From positions 954,242 through 1,018,241 of the forward strand of contig NZ_KL448323.1 in assembly GCF_000709345.1 (NCBI RefSeq): a stretch of DNA of 64,000 nt. Direction: 5' to 3'. This document shows, piece after piece, positions 38,164 through 48,585 of the stretch; the first letter of the stretch is position 1; each line of letters opens with the position of its first letter. Position numbers and translations under genes: made by a program. Source of the DNA: Polaromonas glacialis. Lineage in GTDB: Bacteria; Pseudomonadota; Gammaproteobacteria; Burkholderiales; Burkholderiaceae_C. The notes beneath the pieces were generated by a model. The model made no database searches. It had not been told where the DNA came from and was given only the letters and a program-made list of their open reading frames with translations.

Positions 38164-38964
38164 CTAGCCGCATTCGCCGAGCAGGCCCTGAACGCCATCG
38201 TTCAGGCCGGCAACCGGCGTCGCCTTGGCCAGTGCCATCCACACGCCCAGCGGCAGGTTTTGCCGTGAGCGCCGGGGCGCCGCCCGGGCCACCGCCAGGC
38301 GGCCGTTTTCAAGCTGCATCACGCCGCATTCGGCGGGAATCTCATCGGCCGCGCCTATCGGCCGGCCTTTGGCGTCGCAGCCCAGCACATACCAGCATTC
38401 GCCGCCCAGGTCGAGGTAGGCGCTGCGCTTCTCAAGCCGGCGCAGGTCGCCGAGCAGGTCGGAGCGCTTGACCTTGATCTCGTGGACGATGGGGTCCACA
38501 TAAGTCTCGACCGTGGTGTTGCGGATCGAAAACACGTCGGGCCGCACCATGCACCACCGGGCCTTTTCGCCTTCCGTGGCCGGTGGCAATTGCGCGCGCA
38601 GGCTCAGGGCGCGCCAGGCGATGCGGCCGGCGCGCACCATTTCGCAGGCCACGCGTTCCACCAGCGCTTCATGCGCCGACAGCGCCGCCCGGTTGACCGC
38701 CAGCGTCGCCGCCAGCCAGGCAATGCCCGCATCGCTCACGCGCAGGGTTTGGTGGCCCGCCGCGCTGGCGACGCGCTCCAGCATGCCACCGGCCAGCAGT
38801 TCGACCTCGACCATGTCCTGGCAGGGCCAGCCGGCCGAGCGGTAAATCTCGCGCAACCGCCGGGCGTGGGTGCGGCCGAGCGCGATGGCGGGTGCCATCG
38901 CCGTGGCGGCAAGCGGCTCGGCCAGGGATGGTGAAGCGTGATCGGGGCTGGACGGGAGATTCAT
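38164..38964 (-). CDS. Predicted MmcB-like PD-(D/E)XK nuclease with N-terminal helical domain
   Basis: This protein of about 266 residues starts at the ATG at 38964; a start at 39000 is possible. Residues about 25-130 are helical and winged-helix-like. The C-terminal part has RPDVFSI, then HEIKVKRSDLLGDLRRLEKR and YLDLGGECWYVLG, ending PAECGVMQLENGRLAVARAAPRR. The D...E-I-K pattern with a following basic helix is the PD-(D/E)XK nuclease core, and the order of motifs resembles MmcB (DUF1052) proteins of DNA repair. Family placement is by eye. It is transcribed toward the lipase-like gene. Confidence 0.62.
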   Translation of the reverse strand: MNLPSSPDHASPSLAEPLAATAMAPAIALGRTHARRLREIYRSAGWPCQDMVEVELLAGGMLERVASAAGHQTLRVSDAGIAWLAATLAVNRAALSAHEALVERVACEMVRAGRIAWRALSLRAQLPPATEGEKARWCMVRPDVFSIRNTTVETYVDPIVHEIKVKRSDLLGDLRRLEKRSAYLDLGGECWYVLGCDAKGRPIGAADEIPAECGVMQLENGRLAVARAAPRRSRQNLPLGVWMALAKATPVAGLNDGVQGLLGECG

Positions 38965-38970
38965 GGTCAA

Positions 38971-39025
38971 AAAAGCCTTTTGCGCAATCAGCGCGGGCAT
39001 CAGCAGCTATCAATAAAGAAGCATC
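38971..39025 (-). repeat. Dispersed palindromic repeat, copy d
   Basis: On the minus strand it reads ATGCTTCTTTATTGATAGCT, GCTGATGCCCGCGC, then TGATTGCGCAAAAGGC. It lies directly before the predicted nuclease gene, so it is part of its leader, and between it and the small paralogue gene. Confidence 0.72.
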
Positions 39026-39038
39026 GAAGCTTCGGTGT

Positions 39039-39368
39039 TCAGAGGCTGATTTCAAACCGTGCGTCGCCCGTGTCGCGGTTCAGCGGCTTCAGCGCGGTCA
39101 TGATGGCCCGGTCCTCGGCATTTTCCCAGAGCGCGATCACTTCGCGTTCGGCAGCATGGTCGGCATCGGCCAGTTCCTCGGGCGCCAGCTGGCTGGTGAG
39201 CGACCGCGCCAGCATGCAGGCCTGCAGTGTCGGCACGACCAGGTCGCGGCCGCCGACGCCGGCTTCCAGCGCCATGCGAAACCGCAGTTCGGCGGCGCTG
39301 CGCTCGGCGGCGCTCAGGCCGGTGGCGTCAACCATCTTGACGGTGTAGGGGGCAGTCTTTTCGCTCAT
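39039..39368 (-). CDS. Small conserved protein of unknown function, paralogue of 18296-18598
   Basis: This 109-residue soluble acidic protein shares an ordered set of residues with the protein at 18296-18598: a YTVK start, AELRFRMALEA, a LV-x-P stretch, LAPEEL, W-x-x-A-E, and a final GDARFEI. Its ATG overlaps the stop of the FemAB-like gene by 4 bp, so the two are translationally coupled. No signal peptide, membrane segment or catalytic motif is seen. Confidence 0.75.
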   Translation of the reverse strand: MSEKTAPYTVKMVDATGLSAAERSAAELRFRMALEAGVGGRDLVVPTLQACMLARSLTSQLAPEELADADHAAEREVIALWENAEDRAIMTALKPLNRDTGDARFEISL

Positions 39369-40801
39369 GAGGGGATTGTCGGGTGTGTTGTGGGTTGAAG
39401 GGCGGGCGCCTTGAAGGGGCTGCGCCGCTCCAGGTCTTCAAGGTAGTTGTCGATGCCCGCGCCTTCGCGCTCCAGGAAACGCTCGACTGCGTCGGCAAAG
39501 GAAGGGTGCGCGAGCCAGTGCGCGCTGGTGGTCTTGACCGGCAGCAGGGCTCTGGCCATCTTGTGCTCGCCCTGGGCGCCGCCTTCAAAACTTTGGAAGC
39601 CATGCGCAATGCACCATTCGATGGGCTGGTAATAGCACGCCTCGAAATGCAGGCAGTCCACCCGCGCCAGCGCGCCCCAGTAGCGCCCATAAGCTGTCAG
39701 GCCCTGGAATGGCGGATTCGCTGAGCTTTCTGGCTGCGCAGGATGATTTTCGGCATCAATATGGCCATTTGCGCAATCAGGACGTGCGCTGACAGCTATC
39801 AAACTGCTAGCAATGGCGGTTCCCTCATGCTCGGCCACGAACAGCAGCCAGTTCTCCGGCATGGTGCTTTCCATGCGATGAAAGAAGTCGCGGCTCAGGT
39901 AAGGGGCATTGCCGTGCTCCAGGTAGGTGCGCTCATAGCAGCGGAAGAAAAAATCCCAGTCGGCGCTTGAAATCTGCGGTCCCAGCGACCAGCGAAAGGA
40001 GATGCCGGCGTCCCGCACCTTGCGGCGTTCCTGGCGGATTTTCTTGCGCTTTTCCTGGCTCAGTGTCATCAGGAAGTCGTCGAAGTCCTTGAACAAGCCA
40101 GTCCTATCAAGAGGCAGCGCAGTACGCGCAGCGACAGGCGTGGAGGCGGCAGTTCCCTGCGCGTCAGGGCCGCGGAACCGGCTTTGCCGGGCCGCAGGCG
40201 CAGCGGCCCCCCCGGGGGGCAGCGAACCACGCGCAGCGGGGAGCGTGGGGGCACTATTTGTCCAGTGAAACTGCACGGTGTGGCGCAGCATCAGGCCGGC
40301 TTCCTCGCAGGCAGCCACGTCCTCATCGGCGGCAAACAGCAGGTGCAATGAAGACAGTTTTTCCTCGTCGCACCAGGCCACGAGCGCCTGCATCAGCAGC
40401 GAACGCTCGGCCGCATTGCGCGCCAGCAGTCGCGCGCCGGGCACGGGCGTGAAAGGCACGGCGACCAGCGCCTTGGGGTAGTAGTCCAGGCCGTTTTGCG
40501 CATAGGCGTTGGCCCAGGCCCAGTCAAAGACGTACTCGCCGTAGGAATGCGCCTTGAGGTACAGCGGGCAAGCCCCGGCCAGCGTGTCGCCGTTCCAGAG
40601 GGTGACGAAGCGCGGCGTCCAGCCGGTCTTTGGCGTGGCGCTGCCGCTGGCGTGCAGCGCGGCCAGGTACTCGTGGCGCATGAAGGGGTTTACGGTGGCG
40701 TCCGGGTCTTGCGCGGCCAGCAGGGCATTCCACTGGCCGGCATTCACGGCCAGCGGCGAATCCAGGATGCGGATGACATAATCGTTTGACTTGTTTTTCA
40801 C
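39365..40801 (-). CDS. FemAB/GNAT-like protein (PF04339 family) with in-frame repeat inserts
   Basis: This 478-residue protein belongs to the PF04339 group of GNAT-fold acyltransferase-like proteins. Typical segments are NPFMRHEYLAALHASGSA, FDWAWANAYA, FLMTLSQEKRKKIRQERRKV, FEACYYQPIEWCIAHGFQSFEGGAQGEHKMARAL. It is longer than the usual 380-400 residues because of two disordered inserts: about 53 residues rich in Ala, Pro, Arg and Gly encoded at 40100-40258, and about 20-30 residues encoded around 39735-39813. Both coincide with repeat DNA. The GTG at 40801 is preferred because the longer start at 40846 would overlap nadE. Substrate unknown. Confidence 0.82.
   Translation of the reverse strand: MKNKSNDYVIRILDSPLAVNAGQWNALLAAQDPDATVNPFMRHEYLAALHASGSATPKTGWTPRFVTLWNGDTLAGACPLYLKAHSYGEYVFDWAWANAYAQNGLDYYPKALVAVPFTPVPGARLLARNAAERSLLMQALVAWCDEEKLSSLHLLFAADEDVAACEEAGLMLRHTVQFHWTNSAPTLPAARGSLPPGGAAAPAARQSRFRGPDAQGTAASTPVAARTALPLDRTGLFKDFDDFLMTLSQEKRKKIRQERRKVRDAGISFRWSLGPQISSADWDFFFRCYERTYLEHGNAPYLSRDFFHRMESTMPENWLLFVAEHEGTAIASSLIAVSARPDCANGHIDAENHPAQPESSANPPFQGLTAYGRYWGALARVDCLHFEACYYQPIEWCIAHGFQSFEGGAQGEHKMARALLPVKTTSAHWLAHPSFADAVERFLEREGAGIDNYLEDLERRSPFKAPALQPTTHPTIPS
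39755..39813 (-). repeat. Dispersed palindromic repeat, copy e (inside a coding sequence)
   Basis: On the minus strand it reads ATTGCTAGCAGTTTGATAGC, TGTCAGCGCACG, TCCTGATTGCGCAAATGGC, matching copy d closely. It is read in-frame as IASSLIAVSARPDCANGHID within the FemAB-like protein. The exact borders are uncertain because some of these residues could be native. Confidence 0.6.
40114..40252 (-). repeat. GC-rich in-frame repeat element with flanking 34-bp imperfect direct repeats
   Basis: Blocks at 40114-40147 and 40219-40252 are similar 34-bp direct repeats (shared GCAGCG, CGCGCAGCG and GCGTGG). Between them lies CCGCGGAACCGGCTTTGCCG and a C7G6 palindrome. The whole is open in the host gene frame. 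It interrupts a region that is usually short in this protein family, as far as I can recall. Confidence 0.6.
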
Positions 40802-40839
40802 TTGTTTCTTGGCGTTTTTTTCAGGGTTCGATTTTTCAC

Positions 40840-42952
<2,113 letters not shown>

Positions 42953-42958
42953 GCCGGC

Positions 42959-43570
42959 TCAGATCTGGTCCAGCCGCACCGTCGGCAAGGCGGTGCCGGC
43001 TGCCTGCACCAGTTCGGCCATCAACAATTCCGCATCGCTGCCGGTGCGGATCAGCCCCATCTGCCATTCATTCATGAAGCCGCTGCTGACCGCTGAATTC
43101 AGGAACGTGAGCAGGCTGTCGTAGAAGCCGCCCAGGTTGAGCAGGCCCACCGGCTTGTCGTGGTAGCCGAGCTGGCGCCAGGTCCAGACCTCAAAGAATT
43201 CTTCAAGCGTGCCGATGCCGCCGGGCAATGCCAGAAATGCGTCGGCATGCTCGGCCATGATGCGCTTGCGCTCATGCATGTTTTCCACGACATGCAGTTC
43301 GGTGCAGCCGGTGTGCGCCCATTCCTTTTCGACCAGCGCCTTCGGAATCACGCCAATGACCCGGGCGCCTGCCGCCAGCGCTGCGTCGGCCAGGATGCCC
43401 ATCAGGCCGTTGTGGCCGCCGCCATATACCAGCTGGCCGCCATGCCGGCCAATCCAGCTGCCGACCTCGCGCGCCAGCGCGGCAAATTCGGGGCTGTTGC
43501 CGGGGCGCGAGCCGCAATATACGCACAAGGAAAAAGTAGGTTTGTTCATACTGCCAGTTTCAAGGTTCAT
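42959..43570 (-). CDS. LOG-family protein (TIGR00730; cytokinin riboside phosphohydrolase-like)
   Basis: This protein of about 203 residues has a Rossmann-type fold with the LOG signature PGGIGTLEEFFE and the upstream GGHNGLMGILADAAL. LOG enzymes split nucleoside 5'-monophosphates. The ATG at 43568-43570 overlaps the dgkA stop (ATGA), supporting that start; homology begins seven codons later at an ATG at 43549. It is convergent with glnB, six bases apart. The physiological substrate in bacteria is often unclear. Confidence 0.88.
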   Translation of the reverse strand: MNLETGSMNKPTFSLCVYCGSRPGNSPEFAALAREVGSWIGRHGGQLVYGGGHNGLMGILADAALAAGARVIGVIPKALVEKEWAHTGCTELHVVENMHERKRIMAEHADAFLALPGGIGTLEEFFEVWTWRQLGYHDKPVGLLNLGGFYDSLLTFLNSAVSSGFMNEWQMGLIRTGSDAELLMAELVQAAGTALPTVRLDQI

Positions 43571-43971
43571 GCGCCAAGCCTGTCGGCCAGCGCCAGCGTC
43601 CAGGTGACTGCGCAAAGCAGCAGGCTGAGCAGAACCGCAGCGCTGCCCATGTCCTTGGCGCGTTTGGAAAGTTCATGCCATTCTGGCCCGATGCGGTCGA
43701 TGGCCGCCTCGATGCCGGTGTTGAGCAATTCGACAATCAGCACCAGCATGACGGTTCCTGCCAGCAGGACTGTTTCCATCCAGTTGCGTCCCAGCCAGAA
43801 CGCAGCCGGCACCAGCACCAGCGAGGCCAGCGCCTCCTGCCGGAAAGCCGTTTCGTTCCACCCGGCGCGCAGGCCGGCCAGGGAGAAGCCGGCCGCATGC
43901 CACATGCGGCTCAGGCCACGGCGGTTTTTCTGGGCATTGGCGGGTGAGGAAAACGGAACTTGTTCAGGCAT
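43567..43971 (-). CDS. dgkA: Diacylglycerol kinase
   Basis: This small inner-membrane enzyme (about 134 residues) phosphorylates diacylglycerol, recycling it from lipopolysaccharide and membrane-derived oligosaccharide synthesis. It has an amphipathic N-terminus WHAAGFSLAGLRAGWNETAFRQE, a central helix with the catalytic motif IVELLNTGIEAAIDRIG and AKDMGSAAVLLSLL at the third helix. Several Met codons (43971 to 44001) are possible starts; 43971 matches the usual family length best. Confidence 0.9.
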   Translation of the reverse strand: MPEQVPFSSPANAQKNRRGLSRMWHAAGFSLAGLRAGWNETAFRQEALASLVLVPAAFWLGRNWMETVLLAGTVMLVLIVELLNTGIEAAIDRIGPEWHELSKRAKDMGSAAVLLSLLLCAVTWTLALADRLGA

Positions 43972-44008
43972 GAACATCATTCTCGCGGCGCAGCATGACA
44001 AAGCGCTT

Positions 44009-44551
44009 TCAGGATGGACTTGAAACCGTTGCCTTGGCGGATGCCGTGCGTTTCGCCTTGGGCGGGGTGATCAAGGTGATCAACCGGGTGCCGGCCCAGG
44101 CGTCGTGCCAAAACTGTTGCTGCGGATGAAAGCGCGCCAGAATCGCCCAGATGGCCACCCAGCCCATCGTCAGAACGGCGCCTTTTGCAGCCGACAGCTC
44201 CAGCATCCAGCTTGCGGCCAAGGGCGGCAGAAACCACATCCAGCTGAGCACATAGCGGAGCAGGGCGCGTTGCTGGGTGATCGGCTGGCCATTCACATCG
44301 ACGACGCGGATATGCCAGGTTTTCATGGCGAGTGTCTGGCCCTTGGCCCAGAACCAGACAAAGTAGACGGCAAAAACCACGAACACGAAAGCCTGCAGCC
44401 CATGCCGGTTGTCCAGTGCATTGCGCGTCTGGCTCAGGGTGCTGAACAGGTAGCCGGCAATGAACACCACGCCGAACATGAGCATGCCTTCGTACATCCA
44501 GCAGGCCATGCGCCTTGGAATCGACGGTATTTGAATATCTTTAGCAATCAA
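44009..44551 (-). CDS. RDD-family membrane protein
   Basis: This 180-residue protein has the RDD pattern: an N-terminal R-R near a first hydrophobic helix (RRMACWMYEGMLMFGVVFIAGYLF), a second helix around 50-70 and WHIRVVDVNGQPITQQRALLRY, then a third helix. Its C-terminus is basic. The start is TTG (44551); an ATG at 44509 is a shorter alternative. The gene lies downstream of the sigma-factor operon on the same strand with an 84-bp gap. Function unknown. Confidence 0.82.
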   Translation of the reverse strand: MIAKDIQIPSIPRRMACWMYEGMLMFGVVFIAGYLFSTLSQTRNALDNRHGLQAFVFVVFAVYFVWFWAKGQTLAMKTWHIRVVDVNGQPITQQRALLRYVLSWMWFLPPLAASWMLELSAAKGAVLTMGWVAIWAILARFHPQQQFWHDAWAGTRLITLITPPKAKRTASAKATVSSPS

Positions 44552-44635
44552 TTGAACAACTCATGGTGGATGGCTGGCACGAAGCCGCTGAACCGATTTG
44601 GAGGCAGGGCCGGCAAGCATTGCCAGGCCGGTTCC

Positions 44636-45364
44636 TTATCGCTGCGGTACAGCGTCGAATGCTGGCGCAGGCGTCGCTGCGGGAACTGGGACTGGCGCTG
44701 CTGGCGAAGGAGTGATTTTAGGCGCAGGCTTGAAAGCCTGGCTGCTGGCGGGCTGCGCGGGAACCGTTGCAAGTTTTTGCGGCGCCACGGGCTTGACGGC
44801 GGTGGCCGCGCCGCTTGGCTTGGGGCTGGCCGTGGCGGCCAACTTTTGTTTTTCTTCAGGACTCAAGGCCTGGTAGGCCTCCCATTTGGATTTTTTTTCT
44901 TCTGGCGTCAGTTGCCGGGACAACTCCAGCGTCTTGCCGAAATTCAGCCGTGCCTGGGCGCGCTGCTGCGGACTGAGCGCTACCCATTCATTCATGCGGC
45001 TGTTCAGCGTGGCCTGGGCCTGGGGCGTGAGCGCGCCGTAGTTTTTCGAAATCTCCAGCCACTTGCGTTTTTGCTGCTCGCTCATGCCGGTGTTCCAGCT
45101 TGACGCCAGTGGTGCCAGGGCCTGCTGCTGGGATGGCGTCAATTGGGACCAGGCCGGACCGGAGGTCGGGGGCTTGCCCAATGCTGGTGCGCTGGCTGGT
45201 GTCGAGGGTCGCTCAATCTGTGACGAAGCGGCGGGTGGCCAGGCCAGCAGGATGGCAACCGTCAGGCCCAGCAGGGCTGAACGCATAGGGACTATCGCTC
45301 GGTGCGTCATGGGCCCGTCAAAAATGCCGCAGGACATCGCCAGTGAAAAATTGGTCAGCGTCAT
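44636..45364 (-). CDS. DUF3106-family periplasmic protein
   Basis: This protein of up to 242 residues has an N-terminal hydrophobic stretch near residues 28-46 serving as a signal or anchor. The central DUF3106 part carries repeated WSQLTPSQQQALAPLASSWN, LTPQAQATLNSRMNEWVALSPQQR and LTPEEKKSKWEAYQALSPEEK units, a pattern reminiscent of extracytoplasmic stress sensors such as CpxP/ZraP. The C-terminal third is Ala/Pro-rich and low in complexity. Its start overlaps the DUF3619 stop by ATGA. A role in envelope stress is inference from context. Confidence 0.82.
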   Translation of the reverse strand: MTLTNFSLAMSCGIFDGPMTHRAIVPMRSALLGLTVAILLAWPPAASSQIERPSTPASAPALGKPPTSGPAWSQLTPSQQQALAPLASSWNTGMSEQQKRKWLEISKNYGALTPQAQATLNSRMNEWVALSPQQRAQARLNFGKTLELSRQLTPEEKKSKWEAYQALSPEEKQKLAATASPKPSGAATAVKPVAPQKLATVPAQPASSQAFKPAPKITPSPAAPVPVPAATPAPAFDAVPQR

Positions 45365-45807
45365 TGGGGGCTGGCAAGCTGGCGTCCAGTTTGAAGGAAC
45401 TGGACAAAACCCGGGTCTGCAAATGCGGCCGGTGGCAAGTCATCGGTCAGCAGCGCAGCATCCACCTCGGCCAGTTCCTGGGTCCGGTTGTCACTTTGAA
45501 ACGAATTGATGGCCAGCAGGCCCGCGACCAGTGCAATCAAGGGCAGTACCGAGCCAATCCGGTTCCACCAGCTGAAGCCCTCGCCGGACCCCCAGGTCAG
45601 CGCCGCGCTGCCGCCTGACTGAACCACCCCGCCGGCAGTCTGGGTATGGGGAATCTTGCGCTGGGAAACCGCCTGAACGCGGGCCGACCGCAGCCGTTCG
45701 GAGATGTCATGAGGTAGCTCGGCCGTGCCGGCTGACAGGTAGGAGGCGGTTCTGAGTCCAAACCTGTCCTGCAGGATGGCCGATTTTTTCTGGAGCGAAA
45801 TTTTCAT
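45361..45807 (-). CDS. DUF3619-family membrane protein (candidate anti-sigma factor)
   Basis: This 148-residue protein has a cytoplasmic N-terminal part (SAILQDRFGLRTASYLSAGT and HDISERLRSARVQAVSQ), one membrane helix at about 85-105 (IGSVLPLIALVAGLLAINSF) and a short acidic periplasmic tail. It overlaps the sigma-factor gene by ATGA, the position where anti-sigma factors usually sit. Function in the family is unassigned; the anti-sigma suggestion rests on topology and position. The start at 45807 is used because a longer frame would overlap the sigma gene heavily. Confidence 0.82.
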   Translation of the reverse strand: MKISLQKKSAILQDRFGLRTASYLSAGTAELPHDISERLRSARVQAVSQRKIPHTQTAGGVVQSGGSAALTWGSGEGFSWWNRIGSVLPLIALVAGLLAINSFQSDNRTQELAEVDAALLTDDLPPAAFADPGFVQFLQTGRQLASPQ

Positions 45808-46370
45808 AGTTTTATTCCTTTGGCGCTCAGCGCTTTGCTGAGGGCGTGAACTGCACGGGAACAGTGTGTCTTGACGCTGCCTTCCGAGCAACCCATGGCG
45901 GCGGCCGTTTCAGCCACATCCATTTCCTCCCAGTAACGCATCAGAAAGGCTTCCCGTTGACGGTCTGGCAACTCCTGAATCTGGACTTCGATCGCATGCA
46001 AAATCTGAGCCCGTTCGGTGGCGTCCTGCGCACTTTCTGTGCCTTCAGAGTTGGTCAGGCTCTCCAAAGTTTCCAGAAGATCGAAATCTCCATCATCACC
46101 GGATGCAGAAAATTCACTCATGTTGGAAAAAAGGGCGTTTCGCGTCTTGCGGCGCCGGAACCAGTCCAGCGTCGTGTTTGAAAGGATTCGCTGAAACAGC
46201 ATGGGCAATTCCGCCGCCGGCTTGTCGCCGTAGTGCTGGGCCAGTTTCATCATGCTGTCCTGAACGATGTCAAGCGCGGCTTCTTCGTCTCGGACGTGGT
46301 AGATGCTGCGTTTGAAGGCTCGTTTTTCGACGCTTTTCAAAAAGTCGGAAAGTTCTTGTTCAGTTGCCAA
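45804..46370 (-). CDS. RNA polymerase sigma factor, ECF/RpoE-like
   Basis: This 188-residue protein has region 2 (about residues 12-75; VRDEEAALDIVQDSMMKLAQHY and DWFRRRKTRNA) and region 4 (about 125-185; LPDRQREAFLMRYWEEMDVAETAAAMGCSEGSVKTHCSRAVHALSKAL), separated by an acidic linker. It is a group 4 sigma factor. The start is TTG; no in-frame ATG exists upstream before a stop. It begins a four-gene minus-strand unit with DUF3619, DUF3106 and RDD genes. Confidence 0.9.
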   Translation of the reverse strand: MATEQELSDFLKSVEKRAFKRSIYHVRDEEAALDIVQDSMMKLAQHYGDKPAAELPMLFQRILSNTTLDWFRRRKTRNALFSNMSEFSASGDDGDFDLLETLESLTNSEGTESAQDATERAQILHAIEVQIQELPDRQREAFLMRYWEEMDVAETAAAMGCSEGSVKTHCSRAVHALSKALSAKGIKL

Positions 46371-46699
46371 CTGTGTGAGTCCCGGTTGTCCAGCGTTGTC
46401 AGTGTGCTCAGGACTTGATGTGTTGTTGCATGGGCTTCAGGCCGATGCTCAGCTTGAAATTATCGCATTGGGTTTTCGCAAGCCTCAGGTGTGCCGTCTC
46501 CAGTATCGGCGGGTTCAAGACGACAGGCAGGCTGCGCACGGTGTCATAATGCTGCCTGCACATCAAAAGGCAAACGGGTCATGGCTCGGCGGATTATGTT
46601 TCTGCTTATGGTTTTGGCCTCAAGTCTCGACGCGGCTCCACAAGAGCGGGCCAAGAGGCACCCTAGGTATTTCGTTAGAGAAATTCACAAAGGTTCATC
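46371..46699. other. Long leader / divergent control region between sigma-factor gene and ilvB
   Basis: This 329-base gap must contain the promoters of the sigma factor and ilvB. A CATAAT at about 46544-46549 could be a -10 box for ilvB. A plus-strand open frame at 46581 begins with hydrophobic codons but runs past the ilvB start, and no terminator hairpin is present, so I do not call an attenuator. AAAGG lies seven bases before the ilvB start. Confidence 0.4.
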
Positions 46700-48478
46700 A
46701 TGGAAATCAATAAAGCGGAAATCGCTTCCGCAGCAGCGGCATCTGTCCCCACAAATTCTCAAGACCTGCGGGGCGCTGAAATCCTCGTCAAGTCGCTTCA
46801 GGCCGAAGGTGTCAAGTACATCTGGGGTTATCCGGGCGGCGCTGTTCTTCATATTTACGACGCTTTCTACAAGCAGGACTCGATTCAGCATGTGCTGGTG
46901 CGCCACGAACAGGCCGCAGTGCATGCCGCCGATGGCTATGCCCGCGCCACCGGCGATGTGGGCGTGGCCCTGGTCACCTCAGGCCCTGGCCTGACCAATG
47001 CCGTGACCGGAATTGCGACCGCCTACATGGACAGCATTCCGATGGTCATCATCAGCGGCCAGGTGCCGACGGCCGCCATCGGCCTGGATGCCTTCCAGGA
47101 ATGCGACACCGTGGGCATCACACGGCCCATCGTCAAGCACAATTTCCTGGTGAAGGATGTGCGGGACATGGCTGCCACCATGAAAAAGGCTTTCCATATC
47201 GCCCGCACCGGCCGGCCCGGTCCGGTGGTGGTCGATGTGCCCAAGGACGTCTCTTTCAACAAGACCCTGTACACCGGTTACCCCAAGAGCGTCGAGATGC
47301 GGTCTTACAACCCGGTTCGCAAAGGTCATGCCGGCCAGATACGCAAGGCGCTGCACCTGCTGATGGCGGCCAAGCGGCCCTATATCTATACCGGCGGCGG
47401 CGTGCTGCTCAGCAATGCATCTCAGGAACTGCGCACCCTGGTGGACATGCTGGGCTATCCCTGCACCAACACGCTGATGGGTTTGGGCGCCTATCCGGCC
47501 AGCGACCGAAAATTCCTCGGCATGCTGGGCATGCACGGGACGCTCGAAGCCAACAATGCCATGCAGAATTGCGATGTACTGCTGGCCGTCGGCGCGCGTT
47601 TTGACGACCGCGTGATCGGCAACCCCAAGCATTTCGCCCAGAACGAACGCAAGATCATTCACATCGACATCGATCCTTCGAGCATTTCGAAGCGTGTCAA
47701 GGTGGACATTCCCATCGTCGGCGATGTCAAGGATGTGCTGACCGAACTGATCGCCATGATCCGCGAGTCGGGCCTCAAGCCCGACTCCGATGCGCTGGGC
47801 GGCTGGTGGAGCACGATTGACGAGTGGCGCAGCCGCGACTGCATGAAATACAGCCTGGGCTCGGGCGACGTGATCAAGCCGCAGTATGTGGTCGAGACGC
47901 TCTGGAACATGACCAAGGACGCCGATACCTACATCACGTCCGATGTGGGCCAGCACCAGATGTGGGCCGCGCAATACTACAAGTTCGACGAGCCGCGCCG
48001 CTGGATCAATTCCGGCGGTCTAGGCACCATGGGCGTCGGCATTCCCTACGCCATGGGCATCAAACTCGCCAAGCCGGATTCGGAAGTGTTCTGCATCACC
48101 GGTGAAGGCTCGGTGCAAATGTGCATCCAGGAGCTTTCGACCTGCCTGCAGTACAACACGCCGATCAAGATCGTTTCGCTCAACAACCGCTACCTCGGCA
48201 TGGTGCGCCAGTGGCAGGAAATCGAATACGCCGGCCGCTACAGCAGCAGCTACATGGACGCGCTGCCCAATTTCGTCAAACTCGCCGAAGCCTATGGCCA
48301 CGTCGGCATGCTGATTGAAAAACCGCAAGACGTGGAACCGGCGCTGCGCGAGGCGCGCAAGCTCAAGGACCGCACGGTGTTCATGGACTTCCGCACCGAT
48401 CCGACGGAAAACGTGTTCCCGATGGTCAAGGCCGGCAAGGGCATCACGGAAATGCTGCTCGGGTCTGAAGACCTCTGA
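46700..48478 (+). CDS. ilvB: Acetolactate synthase large subunit
   Basis: This 592-residue thiamine-diphosphate enzyme catalyses the first committed step of valine, leucine and isoleucine synthesis. Motifs: GYPGGAVLHIYDAF with the N-terminal FAD/ThDP contacts, the catalytic Glu in LVRHEQAAVHAADGYARA, PGPVVVDVPKD, and the ThDP-metal motif GEGSVQMCIQELSTCLQYNTPIKIVSLNN near residue 470. The ilvH regulatory subunit follows 107 bp later and ilvC after it. Confidence 0.96.
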   Translation: MEINKAEIASAAAASVPTNSQDLRGAEILVKSLQAEGVKYIWGYPGGAVLHIYDAFYKQDSIQHVLVRHEQAAVHAADGYARATGDVGVALVTSGPGLTNAVTGIATAYMDSIPMVIISGQVPTAAIGLDAFQECDTVGITRPIVKHNFLVKDVRDMAATMKKAFHIARTGRPGPVVVDVPKDVSFNKTLYTGYPKSVEMRSYNPVRKGHAGQIRKALHLLMAAKRPYIYTGGGVLLSNASQELRTLVDMLGYPCTNTLMGLGAYPASDRKFLGMLGMHGTLEANNAMQNCDVLLAVGARFDDRVIGNPKHFAQNERKIIHIDIDPSSISKRVKVDIPIVGDVKDVLTELIAMIRESGLKPDSDALGGWWSTIDEWRSRDCMKYSLGSGDVIKPQYVVETLWNMTKDADTYITSDVGQHQMWAAQYYKFDEPRRWINSGGLGTMGVGIPYAMGIKLAKPDSEVFCITGEGSVQMCIQELSTCLQYNTPIKIVSLNNRYLGMVRQWQEIEYAGRYSSSYMDALPNFVKLAEAYGHVGMLIEKPQDVEPALREARKLKDRTVFMDFRTDPTENVFPMVKAGKGITEMLLGSEDL

Positions 48479-48585
48479 ACGCATCGCCCTTTTAATTATT
48501 CACCCCGTCAACTGACGAATCTATTGCCTGCCAAGCCTGCGCATTACCGTGCGCAGGGGAGGGCAGCGAAAAGAGGAATCTTCTT

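Noticed and set aside
46581-46994. Possible ilvB leader peptide with Ile, Leu and Val codons
   Set aside because: The frame has no early stop, runs into ilvB, and no terminator or alternative hairpin follows, unlike the leuA leader.
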